From Cephalotus follicularis (Eukaryota; Streptophyta; Magnoliopsida; Oxalidales; Cephalotaceae), in assembly GCA_001972305.1 (NCBI GenBank), contig BDDD01005210.1:1-64000 (forward strand): a DNA stretch of 64,000 nucleotides, given 5' to 3'. Positions 1-11,290 of the stretch are shown piece after piece (within the stretch, counting starts at the first letter, position 1; every line of letters begins with the position of its first letter). The notes under the pieces were generated by a model. The model saw nothing but the letters and a program-made list of their open reading frames with translations, was not told where the DNA came from and made no database searches. The translations under genes and the position numbers were made by a program.

Positions 1-140
1 ATACACACTCCAATTCCAAGACCATAACTAGGGTTTTAAGCATACTTTTGAGTCCAAAACTCAACATTATCATTAAATCAAGTTCAATGATTACATCATA
101 AATCCAAAATACTACATTCAGGAAAATACCGGGCGTTACA
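1..140 (-). repeat. Edge of a minus-strand gypsy-type LTR
   Basis: Read on the minus strand from position 140, the sequence begins TGTAACGCCCGG, the usual start of the plant gypsy LTRs seen elsewhere in this window (for example at 42321 and 46485). No pyrimidine tract follows on the plus side, so this is more likely the outer edge of a 5' LTR whose element runs off the left end than a 3' LTR next to a polypurine tract. Without the rest of the element the family cannot be named. Confidence 0.4.
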
Positions 141-844
141 TAACCGATATTTGATTTTATAAAAATTCACCAAGACTTAATATGTCCAACATATTTATGA
201 ACTTAATAATAATCGAGCAGGGACCCTATAAAATCTCGGTTATAATCGGTGGTTTTCTTAAATTACAGAAATGCCCCTATGGTTCGGTTAAGCAATTCTA
301 AATAGTCTTAGACCTATTTAAATGCTCCCGGAATAATATCCAACATTATCCACATGGAAAAATTAATCTAATTAATTTTACCATATTTTATTACACACTG
401 CCGTAACGCTATATTTTCTAAGTCGTTGGTTCGCATGTACTATAATCCCTTGTCATACTTGGCCCCGATTGAGTTCTAGGGTAAGGATACGTGTCAACCA
501 TAGATAATACCTCAATGGCTAAAATATCTAATGATTACTAGGGCCTTTGGTAGACTCTCCAGAAATCTAATTTCCAGTCCATCTCAACCTTGGCCAAGGA
601 TTTCATAAGTCCAAAGTACAATCAGACCATAATAGAACTGATCACCTTCGCTCATGTGTGACAATCCCATATTGCGCACTCGCTTATATTCGTATAGATA
701 CGATCATACCCAAAGACCACCCGATTGCCAGCCCTGCGCAAGAACTGGGTAAGGTAGAGATCAAAGCATAATCGTCTCCATACAATATAGAGCAGTCACT
801 CAGGTCTAAAGATCAGACGAGCTCAAAAACTCGCTAAGTGACTA
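141..844. other. Unassigned AT-rich sequence
   Basis: I see no open reading frame of credible length, no terminal motif and no repeat structure in this stretch. It is probably decayed transposon sequence or the host target between the left-edge LTR and the copia wreck. Confidence 0.3.
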
Positions 845-1610
845 ACACTTATACACAACCGCAATAAGTAGGAGTCACTACTGACACGAAAATAGCGACT
901 ATCCAAATAGTGTCTCGCACGCAGGTCCAGTTTAGTGTACACGCTCCCAATGCACACCCTGTATTTGCCCTAGTGTCCCAACACATATGGCAGTGAGAGA
1001 ATTCATCCTCCATTTTAAAAAGCAGGCAACATACGAGCAAGTCTTCTGGTTCACTAATGCTCACAAAGTGAACCTATGACTTGGAACTAATTTGACATAA
1101 GGAATAAGGTAGCCAATCTCTCTACCTCCATGCTTGGCATCCAACCTTATGTTAGGGCATCACAAGCGTAAGTAGGTTTATATTAGCTACTTTGATTATG
1201 TGATAAAACACAAGTGATATTGCCATAAAACATATAGACAAATTAGCACGTGTCATCTATCTTGAAAAACACTGTTTATATACACAGATTGGTTCGATAT
1301 AAAAACCAATCCAATGGCTTGTCGTGTCAACCTATCTAACATAAATAACGTATGATCTACTAGTCCTCTTTGACTAAACACTACCGCGACAATAGGAACT
1401 CTATTGACAGAGGTGTTGACTCTCCAAATAGATAAGCTATAGTGGGTCGGTTAGTGTCATGCCTCTACACGCACCCCGTATCATCTTTAGGATAAAACCC
1501 AAATGGCAATGAGATGATCCATCCCCTTTTACCATTCAGAGAAAGCATAACACAGCAAGTCTTTGTGATTCATCAATTGCCCTAAGAAAGTGAAGCTATG
1601 ACTTGGATAT
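845..1610 (-). repeat. Diverged direct duplication in the copia LTR region
   Basis: Two blocks about 0.5 kb apart, roughly 845-1085 and 1385-1610, share the same order of short matches: a block around CTCCAAATAG/TATCCAAATAG, then GGCAATGAGA/GGCAGTGAGA, ATTCATCC/ATCCATCC, AGCAAGTCTT, and a final CTATGACTTGGA. They are too diverged for simple alignment by eye over their full length. The likely explanation is two LTR copies or an internal LTR duplication of the same minus-strand copia family. Confidence 0.45.
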
Positions 1611-1864
1611 CATTCACATAACCTCTCAGGCACAAGATCCAACCATTTATGGAAAGGACACTATATGTGTATTCAGTTGACATGGTGATCAACTGATCCA
1701 TAGAGACAGTTTGGGATAATACATATAGCAAAATGCCAATATTCATTAAATATGAACAATAGAACACGAATGGAACTAAGAATGTACGATTCAAGAGTGT
1801 GTCATATGTTAACTACATATGTCTACAGCCTTCTTGTGGCTTGCAGGGACAGCCTAATCTAACA
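1160..1864 (-). repeat. Putative 3' LTR of copia wreck CopM
   Basis: On the minus strand an LTR-like start, TGTTAG, lies at 1864-1859 directly after a purine-rich GTGGGAGATT tract, the normal copia polypurine tract to 3' LTR junction. A TATATAAAC promoter-like box occurs further in, near 1275-1285. The inner end is uncertain because the following sequence contains a second, diverged copy of part of the LTR. The left boundary is therefore only an estimate. Confidence 0.45.
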
Positions 1865-1880
1865 ATCTCCCACTTGGCCC
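1865..1880 (-). other. Polypurine tract of CopM
   Basis: The minus strand reads AAGTGGGAGATTG immediately before the TGTTAG start of the LTR. This is the plus-strand primer site typical of plant Ty1/copia elements and fixes the orientation of the wreck as minus. Confidence 0.6.
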
Positions 1881-4640
1881 TCCAGCCACGAAGACCTACA
1901 GCCTAAGCATATCGTATTCTAGCGCTGCATAGGGCCTTGCTCAGTGGGTCTGCTAAGTTCGCTTCACGTTGCGACTCTCTCTACTGTGACATCCACTCTT
2001 ATGATGTCTCCTATATTTCCTCAATAACATCTCTTACGAAATGTTACATTCATCTATGATCTCCATGATCAAATGATACTGTTGTTGTATATGTTTGGGC
2101 GGTAATGAGACCCGGGTTCCTCGGTTTGTGCAAAGGCCCATCGTTGTCCTTATGCTGCACAACTAGACAAAGGATAGATATAACCACATAAAGTTCCACA
2201 ATGAACTTCCGTAGCCAAACCAGTTACCATAACCGATATCACAGGTTGCAACATACTTTCATTCTCTGCTGGAGTCTGTAGTCCTCGACTGCCACAAACT
2301 CCACCCACTCACACAGCACTTTCGTTCAGGACCAACACATATCCTGAAATGGATTTGTGATCATCCGGATCACAATTGAAACTAGAGTTTATCTAACTCT
2401 TACGTCTCAATGTACTATCTTCTCCACGTGTCAAGAAATAATCCTAAGTCTTTCATAGGCATTATATCCGCTTGACAATGTACAAAAGCCTCTTATAGGG
2501 ACTGGACTAAAATCGACTAGCCAGACCCTTAGGCATATCGACATAAGGCTCAGTACAAAGTATGGCATACATGATGGAACCTATTGTCGAAGGATAAAGT
2601 TGCCTACTCATGTGTGTCGTCTCCTCATAAGTCTTGGAAGACATTCTCTTGGAAAGGTGAATTCCTTGGCTAATCAGCAGTAAGCCATATATGGAATTAT
2701 TTCCATACCATTTCAACACTGTGCTGATGTACTGGCGTTGGTAACGTACAAGTGACCTACTTGATCTATCTCTTATAGATCTTCATTCTCAAAACATAGG
2801 AAGCCCTTCCCAAATACTTTACGGAGAAGTTCTTTCTTAACTGTACTTCAACATACCTACATCATTCTCTATGTGTAGTACGTCATCTACATACAATGCC
2901 AAGAAAGTGATTTATGGAATATCATGTTTCCGGTAGACATTAGGCTTATCCATATATTTGATGAAATCAAAATGGATGTTTCAGCTACGGGATGCTTGCT
3001 TTAGGTCATTGACCTTTGGAGCTTGCACCTCTTGTGCGAATGTTCCTTGGATGTAAACCCCTCGAGTTTGGGACATTTAGATGTCATCTTCGAGATAGCC
3101 ACTCTTGTGGACTGTCTTGACATCCATTTACATTAGCTCATTATCATAATGAGTAGTGATTGCAAGCATAATCCGAATGGACTTAAGCATTGAAACCGGT
3201 GAGAAAGTTTCAGTATAGTCGACCTCTTGTTTTAATCTATACCCTTTCGTGGCCAATTCACTTTAAAGGTTTTAAACTTTTCCGTTGACGCCAATCTTCT
3301 TCTTGAAGATCTACTAGCATCCGATAGGATTTTATGCAATCGGGTACGTATACCAAGTCCCTTACTTGCTATGCGTATATGGAGTCCTTTTCGGATTTCA
3401 TGGTCTCTTACCATGTCCTAGAATCAGTGCACTTCACTACTTCCTCATAGCTAACAGGCTCGTCATCATCGCTGACGTTAGGTTTGTAAGTGCCTTCATT
3501 AAGAAAACCTTAGTTCTCAGGCATTGTCGAAAACCTTTGCCTGATCTCCTCGCTAGAAGGGTGTCTTACAAAGACTCTATCTCAGATTAGGATCCTTTCC
3601 CAAGTATGTATTTATAGGATTAAACCTCTAATTCCTTATCATCCTATGGGTTTTCACCTGGTGGAAACTCTCTTTGTTTCATCTAAGTCCCACTGCTTCC
3701 TGGAATCAGGTATTCATTCCCTAGGAATTTTGCAGTACGCGAAACAAAACCATATTTGTTCGCTGGGATGGTAGAAGTAATATCTTAAGCATCTCTTAGG
3801 ATATCCCACAAACTGGCAACGTCTTGATCGTGCCTCCAGCTTAGAAGGTTTTCGCCTTCTTATATAAGCTGGATAGCCTTTAACGCTCAAACAGTTTAGG
3901 CTGGGTTTCCTCCATTTAAATATCTCACTAGATATGGAGAGGATGGATTTCAAAGGAATCCAGATTAGGATATGCTCTTCCAACTGTAGTTCATTACCCA
4001 GAATAAAAGTGGAAGATGTATAAAAGACATAATGGGCCTTACCATTCTCATAGTCTTTTGTTAGTAGTTCCTTGAATTGTTAATATAATGGTAATTGTAT
4101 AAGACGTAGATCTCTTAGGTCCACATGCCTCTTGCACTAACTAGAACATTGAAATGTTCTTTATACACACAGATCATGTCTTAAATACATTGCCATGTAC
4201 AAAATTTTTACAATTTATAAACGCCAATAACACATATGTGAATTCTCTATTCATCACCATGGCGCCAGTCCGTAGCTTTACCAGCTCTCTTAGCTGTCTA
4301 GAGTCTCTTAACCCCTATAAAGAGACACAAATGTTAGTCTCACAACCTCAGCCCATAACTCAACTTGAACTTACATTGTAAGCTAGATAAAGTATATGGA
4401 AATACCTAACACGAGGTACTTCTTGCTTTGGACTTAGGAACAAACTATATCTCTTCCAATTGCCTTAGCTTCCCATAATGGAAGCAGGCAAACCCCTTAT
4501 AAAACTTTTAATCTTTTCTAGAATGGAATTCCCTTTGCACTAGCTACCTCTTCCTGGGTTTTCACCCTTGAAACTCATATTCACTTGATCTGTCTCCCAT
4601 TGAGATTATTCAAGTAGGAAATCGAGTCATCACAGATGAT
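1880..4640 (-). pseudogene. Ty1/copia gag-pol remnant (CopM)
   Basis: This was a copia polyprotein read from high to low coordinates. At 3983-3714 the minus strand encodes the end of the integrase domain (KLEARSRRCQFVGYPK, YYFYHPSEQ). At 3414-3232 lies the start of reverse transcriptase (KFKTFKVNWPRKG), followed by DYTETFSPVSMLKSIR-like and LYVDDVL-like sequence near 2890. At 2719-2507 is the connection region (GIHLSKRMSSKTYEE, GSIMYAILCTEP). Around 2000-1880 the RNase H tail (ADPLSKALCS) is recognisable. Upstream, 4640-4150 resembles the gag/protease junction but is badly decayed. Stops and frameshifts occur every few tens of codons, so nothing functional is made. The order IN-RT-RH is diagnostic of copia; I cannot assign the clade. 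Confidence 0.75.
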
Positions 4641-5328
4641 CCTGACCCATCCTGGCCAAAATCTTCCTTTACAGTCATCGACTGGGTGCCATACAACTCC
4701 TCGAGTGTTGTAAGCATGGAACACAATGTCTGTTAGTGCTTAATCTGCATGTGTACCTGTAGCAGCATGCCAACAATTTGCTAGGGTACGAGCTCGATAA
4801 TCGTCAACCCACCATTTATCCCAACTGGCATTGTGATGGTCGGATACATCGTTCACTAGCTCGGGGTTATCTCAGTCTTGACATGAGCGACACTCGTGCT
4901 CGTGAGAATGTTACGCTAAACACGTTTCCATTTGGTGAAAATCCGATGTTCAAGTTTAGGGGTCCGAAATGAGTTTGAATTGTTCGTGTTGCCTACCATT
5001 TGAGTATTTAATCGAGTATGTGAAAACTAGCAACCTATAAGAGGGAAGAGAGCGAGAATATTAACATATTATTCCATTTATGTTATTACCATAATCCTTA
5101 GTCTTCTGCAATTATGACACCTCCCACTATTCTAATCGTATCCCACACCTCCATGTGGAATTCGGGAAGCACCTTATTTCCTAGTGGGGATCAGAATATA
5201 TCCAGCATATTATAGTCCCGACTGTCACCATGCAAAACATAATACAAGAATAGGTAGACACGAGTGCAAATTAACATTAGGACCTCTTGCCCAAAATGTA
5301 AGATCCGATACAAGATTCGGCCTCCCGG
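4641..5328. other. Unassigned sequence between CopM and TekB
   Basis: This stretch holds no credible gene. It probably includes the decayed 5' end of CopM and the original target of TekB. The minus strand at 5315-5300 carries TTGTATCGGATC, which matches the Met-tRNA primer site at 8 of 12 positions. It is too weak, and too far from the LTR end at 5329, to be called a primer site. Confidence 0.3.
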
Positions 5329-5994
5329 GGTAACGCCCCAAACCCCAAGAGTCAATCCCCTAAGGCTTGACGCTTCACAAGCAGTACAATTCAATTGCCA
5401 AACATTCAATGGATTAATTAAAAACAATTTATCATATAATAATGCATGCAAAAAATCCAAATAAACAGTAACCGATGTGGATAAAACCCAATGTTATACA
5501 ATACTGTTTAAAGTGTAGCTCTGCCACAAACCGGATAGTCATTAACAATATACAATCTCATCACTATACTCTTGGGTCGTCGAACTGCAATTGGAAGGGG
5601 AGACTTACCCAAGTACTTTAATCCTCTGCTTGCTGCGGAACTCCACCCGCACCTAACCCATTACATGGAAATACAATGGTTCAGCAACCACTGGTTGTGT
5701 AGGAACTACTACCCATGCATATGTGAAGTGCAATGTAGCAAGTATGAGCATGCATGCAATAAGAGATGCCAATATCAAACAGTACAAGCATTCATGACGT
5801 TCACGAGACCATTATCAATCATTCATATACAAATATATCCTTCCTCAGGCATCCCCTACTTAGGGAGGAGCGGAATACGCACTCCAGAAGTTGGAGGCAG
5901 AGGAGCCGGGACAAGAACCTTTACATTTACCTTAAGTCTGACCTCACTACAGTTCTGTCATTTATACAGTTATCCTTACACTATACAATAACAT

Positions 5995-6150
5995 TCGTTC
6001 AACATTGTGGCTCATCTCGATTGGTGATCCTTCTGGCTCATCTCAATCGGTGATCCATTCGGCTATCTCGGTGACCCTCCTAGTTCATGTCAGTTGGTGA
6101 CCCATTGGTTCATCTCGAGAATAGCCTTACTGGTTCATCTCAGTTGTGAC
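5995..6150 (-). repeat. Minisatellite GGCTCATCTCRATTGGTGATCC in TekB LTR
   Basis: Five or six degenerate units of about 26-32 bp, each containing a form of CTCATCTC-ATTGGTGACC (first copies at about 6009 and 6035). They lie inside the TekB LTR. Confidence 0.7.
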
Positions 6151-6364
6151 CCAGTATAATACATTACATTACAGTACTCATTATTACATTAACATTTCAT
6201 TAACACTACATTTCTATTTCTCTGAGAGGTCTGCCTTTATTACAATACATTACACAACATTCATTTATCCTTCCACAATTTACATTTCATTCACTCATTC
6301 AAACTAGCCTTCTCGAGTACTTAAGGAAGGGTATGATTGGTAACACATGCCCTGGAGAGTTAAG

Positions 6365-6715
6365 TGTATAGCTTGGCATGCTTGGGGCACAACTAGGCAT
6401 GCTCCAGCTTATGGCATGCTCAGGCGCTATGCTATGCTGGGACGCATAGCTTGGCGAGCTCGGGAAATATACCATGCTCAGGTGCTATGCTAAGCTCAGA
6501 CGCATAACTTGGCATGCTAGGGCGCTATGCTATGCTCAGACGCAAAGCTTTGCATGCTCGGGCGAATGGCATAGCATGCTCGGGACGCATGCTACGGTGC
6601 TGCTTGGGCGCATAGCTCACATGCTCGGGAAGCATGCTAGGGCGCTACTCAGACACAAAACTCGGATGCTAGAGACGCATGCTAGGGCGCTGCTCGAGTA
6701 CCTTACAATCCCTTG
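6365..6715 (-). repeat. GCATGC-rich minisatellite in TekB LTR
   Basis: A run of degenerate units built on the palindrome GCATGC with CTCGGGCGC and ATAGCTTGG between. Exact GCATGC copies occur at 6376, 6397, 6512, 6552, 6574, 6587, 6632 and 6677. Spacing is often near 20 or 40 bp but not regular. Short ORFs across it are by-products of the repeat. Confidence 0.7.
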
Positions 6716-7484
6716 AACACTAACACTCACTTTTCAATCTAGAACACAATATGAAAACACTCATTTCCAAAGGATGATAAAATACATTTCTAATACATTC
6801 ATTACTGTAACCATTCGATTACCATAACAACACATACATTCAAACATTTATACAGTATTATGAGTATGTAGTAGAACCTACCTCAATTCTGTTGAAACTC
6901 GACCCCTTAGAATTCTAGCTTCTAGAATCCTCTCCGCACTTTCCTTCCAGGCCATTATACACGAACAGTTGCTCCTCTGACTTCTAACCGGGTTCTAACC
7001 TTTACAATTGCTCCTTAGCTATAAGAGTGTAAGAGCCCTAAATATTATAAAATATTATTATTAGGCTTTGTAATTATTTTCCCACTTTTTGGGCTGGGCC
7101 CGATAATTATGATCTATTTATTTGGGCCTTAATGAAATTTAATTTATGACCTTGGGCTTATGAAATTATTTTCATCCTTTTTGGGGCAAATTTAATATGT
7201 CTAGTATTTGGGCTTTAAAAGGGAAAGGAATGAAAGAAATATAAAGTGAGGCCCAAATTGGATAGGTTAGCCCAAGTTGAGGAATAGCCTGAATTATTGA
7301 GAATTGTCTCAAAAATTCTAGATCCTTCTTTCACGGGCATATATTATGATGTGTGGCCTGAAGACACACTTTTAGCCATTTTATCTTGCACAATCATTCC
7401 AGAAAAATCGGGAGAGTGAGAGTGTGAAGAAGGAGACAAAGTGGGTGCTGTCCATGAAGCCCCCTTGTCCCCTCCACTCCAATG

Positions 7485-7492
7485 GTATAAAT
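7485..7492 (+). promoter_or_regulatory. TATA box of TekA 5' LTR
   Basis: TATAAATA in the context AATGGTATAAATACC, conserved at 15042-15049 in the 3' LTR. This is a normal position for an RNA polymerase II LTR promoter. Confidence 0.65.
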
Positions 7493-8049
7493 ACCTTTCC
7501 CTGGGAGCAAGGCTCTGTGCAAGGAAGAATAAACTGGCGAGGCTAAAGGCGTGTAGCAGACCCCTGTTGGAAGAAAATCCAGAATTCAATAGGAAGGAAG
7601 CATCTCCGTTTTCAACCACCTTCCAGGTAGGTTGCTCCATGTCCGAGTGCCTACCAGCATGTGTGTGATTATTTTGTGTTGTTTGTCTGCTTGCTGTGTG
7701 TTTTCTTACTTTATTGTTGTTGCATGAGTATATGAGTATTGAGCTGGGAAGGTTTTTCTTTTTGAAACTGTATGACTTTCACGTGACCATTTCCCTCTCC
7801 CCATTCTGTGCGTCATTGTTGTCCAAACAGTGTGTTTCGTACGACACCGCTATTGTCAAGATGTTGAGGCGGAGTTTGGGTCTTGGTGGACGTGCATCCA
7901 AGACTGGTGACGTGCCGAGCTCCAGGCTATGATTGAGCCCCGAATTCGAGCCCCATTGACTGTGTCCAGGCTGTCATGGTGTTGAGCCATGGAGATACCA
8001 GAGCACCCATGGCACCAGGATTTTCATGCAGGGTACTGAGGATGCATAA

Positions 8050-8255
8050 ATGGACGAGCTCCCCTCCAGCGTATGCCTGAGCAGCCTTGGCGCCAGAGCT
8101 ACAAGGGACGAGAACCGGAGCTGCCAGGGATGAGCGCCCGATCTCCAGGGACAAAGAGCCAAACTCCAAGGATGAGATACCGAGATCCAGAGACGCGGTA
8201 CTGAGCTCCAAGAACGAGATGCAGAACTCCACGGACGCGATGCCGAGCTCCACGG
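8050..8255 (+). repeat. 21-bp palindrome array (GAGCTC) in TekA 5' LTR
   Basis: AGCT-centred units at 8057, 8097, 8119, 8141 (ATCT), 8162 (AACT), 8183 (AGAT), 8204, 8225 (AACT) and 8246, spaced 21 or 22 bp apart from 8097 onward. The consensus is GCCGAGCTCC followed by about eleven less conserved bases. The intact version is in the 3' LTR at 15653-15910. Confidence 0.8.
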
Positions 8256-8771
8256 AAAAAAAACGAAAATCAAAGAAAAAAAAACAAAAAACAAAGAATA
8301 AAAAAAAAAAAACAAGAAAAAAAAAACAAAAAACAAAGAAAAAAAAAAAAAAAACAAAAAAAAAAAAACAAAATACAAAGAAAAAGAAAAAAAAAACCAT
8401 ACAAAACAAAAGAAAAAAAAAGAAACAAAAAAAAAAAAAACAAAAAAAACCAAAAAAAACAAAACAAAAAAAAACAGAAGAAAAAAAACAAGAAAAAAAA
8501 AAAAAAAGAAAAAATTAAAGATAAAAACAAACAAAAAAAAAACCAAGACACAAAAAAACAAAACAACAAAGAAAAACAAAAAAAAAAACAAAAAAAACAA
8601 AAAAAAAGAAAAAAACCAAAAAAAAAACAAAAAAAAACCAAAAAGAAAAAAAAAAAAAGAAAAAAAAAAAAAAATACCAAAAGAAACATAAATAAAAAAA
8701 ATAAAAAAAAAAAGGGGAAAAAAGAAAAAAAAAACAAAAAAAAACAACAAAAATAAAAAAAATAGACAAAA

Positions 8772-8820
<49 letters not shown>

Positions 8821-8841
8821 CAAAAAAATAAAAAAGAAAAG

Positions 8842-8883
<42 letters not shown>

Positions 8884-9470
8884 AGGACCAAGAAAGAAAA
8901 ACCAAAAAGGGAAAAATAAAACAAAAAAGAAAAACCAAAGGAAAAAAAAGAAAAGAAAGAAAAACAAAGGAAAAAACAACAAAAGAAAAACAAAAGGAAA
9001 AATACAACAAAAAAAGAAAAACAAAAGGAAAAACAAAAAAAAAGAAAAAAAAAAGAAAAATACAAAAAAAAAGAAAAACAAGAAGAAAAATACAAAGGAA
9101 AGAAAAACAAAAAGAAAAACATTAAAAAAAAACAAAAAAAAAAAAAAAAAGAAAAAAAAACAAAAAAAAAAATAAAAAAAGATTAAAAAAAAAAAAACAA
9201 AGAAAAAAGAAAAAAAAAAATAAAATAAAGATTAAAGAACAAATTTAAAGAAATAAAAAATTAATAAAATTAATTAAACAAAAAATAAAATAATTAATAC
9301 AAAAGAAAAAAACAAAAAAAAAAGAAAACAAAAAAAACCAAAAGGATAAAAAACCAATACAATAAAAAGAACAAGATAAAGAATAAGAAAAGGAAGAAAA
9401 AAAAAAAAAAAGAAAAGAAAAAAAAAAAAAAAAAATACAACAACAAAGAAAAAAAAATTAAAGATAAAAT
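8256..9470. repeat. A-rich low-complexity tract replacing the LTR middle
   Basis: About 1,215 bp of nearly pure A with scattered C and G and very few T. Both flanks match the 3' LTR exactly where expected (…GCTCCACGG before, AGAATAATTATGTATT after), but the 1,127 bp that should lie between are absent. Long poly-Phe and poly-Lys reading frames across it are artefacts of composition. It may be a true expansion or a corrupted stretch of assembly. Confidence 0.9.
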
Positions 9471-9681
9471 ATTAAAGAATAATTATGTATTGTTTTCTGG
9501 TGTATAGCAGTGTATTTTTATATGTAATGTGCTGGGTCTGTATATCCACGCATTAAATTAAGGATTATGTTTATGAATTAATTAAGTTTTAAATTTTTAT
9601 GATTAACAATGATGATGATTGTACAGATTACCAAGTGTCGAGTACTAGGGCCCATCCCAAGGTTTGGGGCATGAAAAGTTT

Positions 9682-9693
9682 TAGTATCAGAGC
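9682..9693 (+). other. Primer binding site of TekA
   Basis: TAGTATCAGAGC, one base from the TGGTATCAGAGC complement of initiator Met-tRNA, six bases after the LTR end. Confidence 0.8.
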
Positions 9694-9785
9694 AGTACTA
9701 TTCTGGATATGACGGGATAGGACCCTTGGTAAAGTGGAATTAAGAGATATGTGTGGATATTGACCCATTCCTTATATGAATCAGA

Positions 9786-11280
9786 ATGGAAGGACAACGA
9801 AGTAGAAGCATTCAAGAAGAGAGGTACGGGCCGTCAGCTAGGCGTACCCATTCATATAGAGGTGCCGAAGAACAAGGAGAAGTTAATGCACCTCAAGCAG
9901 TAGAACATGCTGCTCCTGCCAGAGAGGAACGAAGAGGATTCATGAAGAGAATGCGAGCCATAATAAGTCAAATGCATGAATTTCTCCAAGGACAACCGGA
10001 TGAAGATGAACAACCACCTGCTACAGTACCAGCTAGACGTGTAGAAGAGGCTTCAGAACAGACATCAGACACTCGACCAGCTAGGCGGGCTGTAGCTGCA
10101 AGGAGATCAGTCGACCAACCTTCGCGATGAGAGAACCCTTTGATCAGGTTTCTGAAGTTAAACCCTCCAGCCTTCACGGGAGATCCTGATGGTATATCGG
10201 CGGAGAGGTGGTTAATGCAAATGGATAAGATCTTTCGAGTCATGGATTGCTCTGACTCTCAGAAGGTTGTGTTTGCGATGTACATGATGCAAGGAGAAGC
10301 TGAACACTGGTGGAAGATGATTGAATCCCAATGGGAGATATCTGGAACTACCTATTCTTGGGATACTTTTAAATCAGAGTTCAATGATCGATTCTATCCC
10401 AAGGTAGAGATTGACAAAAGAGAAACTGAATTTTTGGGCTTGACTCAAGGTGACATCACAGTGGCCCAATACGAGGCCAAGTTCATCGAGCTATCGAGGA
10501 TAGCTCCATACCTGGTGAATACTGAGTCGCGAAAGGCTAAGAATTTCCTTGCAGGACTTTGACCTGACATTCAAGAAAAGTTAGTGCCCCTACATCTACG
10601 AACCTTCTTTGAGTTATCTAATAGGGCACGTGAATTTGAAGCATTGGTTCAGCATTTTCAAACCCTGGGAATCCAGACAGGCCAACGAAGACCTGCCTCT
10701 CTTGGTGATCAGTTGGGAAGAAGTTCAGGAAGTAGTAATAAATCCCGAAGGTCAGGATATCATAGCAGTCCGAGGCAAGGAGAATCTCCCTGCAGTATTG
10801 GTAGCGCTGCAGGACCTTCGAGGTTGGGAAGACAATCTCATGGCTCTCAACAGAGAAGACCCAGTCATGATACATGACAGAGGCGATAGCGAAGGACAGC
10901 TTCGCAAGGAGGTTCCTCTAGACCTGCCGATGAAGAACATGAGTCTGTTGAACCCTGTATGCATTGTGGTCGTACAACCATGCTTCTGATGATTGCTGGT
11001 GGAAAGATGGTAGGTGTTGGACTTGTGGAGCCCCAGATCATATATCTACTCAATGCCCACAGAATCAGTTCAACACAAGAGGACAAACATGACAAGGTTC
11101 AAACCAACCTCAGGGAAGTTTCCAGTAAGGCCGCCCTAGCACTAGTTCACGTGGAGACCGTGGCAAACAGCCGATGGGATCTGCACCTACGGTACAAGGA
11201 AGAGTTTATGATATGGATCGGCGAGCTGCAGCTGGATCACCCTCAGTGATTGGAGGTATAATTCATGTATTTCAGCTTTT
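9786..11280 (+). pseudogene. TekA gag (capsid-nucleocapsid), broken
   Basis: Start chosen at the first ATG after the primer site (MEGQRSRS). The capsid domain is clear at 10140-10700 (NPPAFTGDPDGISAERW, GEAEHWWKMIE, FLGLTQGDITVAQYEAKF). In-frame TGA stops at 10128 and 10560 interrupt it; the second stands where relatives have CGA (Arg). After about 10.87 kb the frame shifts. A nucleocapsid zinc knuckle of type CX2CX4HX4C (CWTCGAPDHISTQC) is readable at about 11.02-11.06 kb in another frame. Another TGA at about 11287 cuts gag from protease, again at a position where an Arg codon is expected. Gag would have packaged the element's RNA; this copy cannot make it. Confidence 0.88.
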
Positions 11281-11290
11281 GGCATGAACT

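Larger units (their letters stand above)
5329..7027 (-). repeat. TekB 3' LTR, distal part
   Basis: This is the downstream part of the TekB 3' LTR, continuing the piece at 17140-17483 across the TekA insertion; together about 2.04 kb. The terminal sequence on the minus strand, GGGGTTTGGGGCGTTACC, matches the ends of other Tek LTRs (GGTTCGGGGTGTGACA), with the expected CA altered to CC. It contains two minisatellites, at 5995-6150 and 6365-6715. Confidence 0.7.
7028..9676 (+). repeat. TekA 5' LTR
   Basis: Starts TGTAAGAGCC and ends GGTTTGGGGCATGAAA, a decayed form of the GGTTCGGGGTGTGACA end of the 3' copy. It matches the 3' LTR up to 8255 and again from 9471. The 1.2 kb between is an A-rich tract that replaces 15812-16938 of the 3' LTR. 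A TATA box (TATAAATA, 7485-7492) sits about 455 bp into the LTR. Confidence 0.92.

Noticed and set aside
5300..5316. Possible primer binding site (TTGTATCGGATC, minus strand) after the TekB LTR end
   Set aside because: Only 8 of 12 bases match, it is too far from the LTR end, and TekB orientation makes this the 3' LTR, after which no primer site is expected.
5572..6716. Overlapping ORFs of 80-139 codons in the TekB LTR
   Set aside because: They cross the minisatellites of an LTR and show no recognisable domain.
7927..9135. Long minus-strand poly-Phe and plus-strand poly-Lys reading frames (up to 382 codons)
   Set aside because: They only reflect the A-rich tract at 8256-9470, which has no stop codons by composition; no start context, no domain, and the tract itself may be an artefact.
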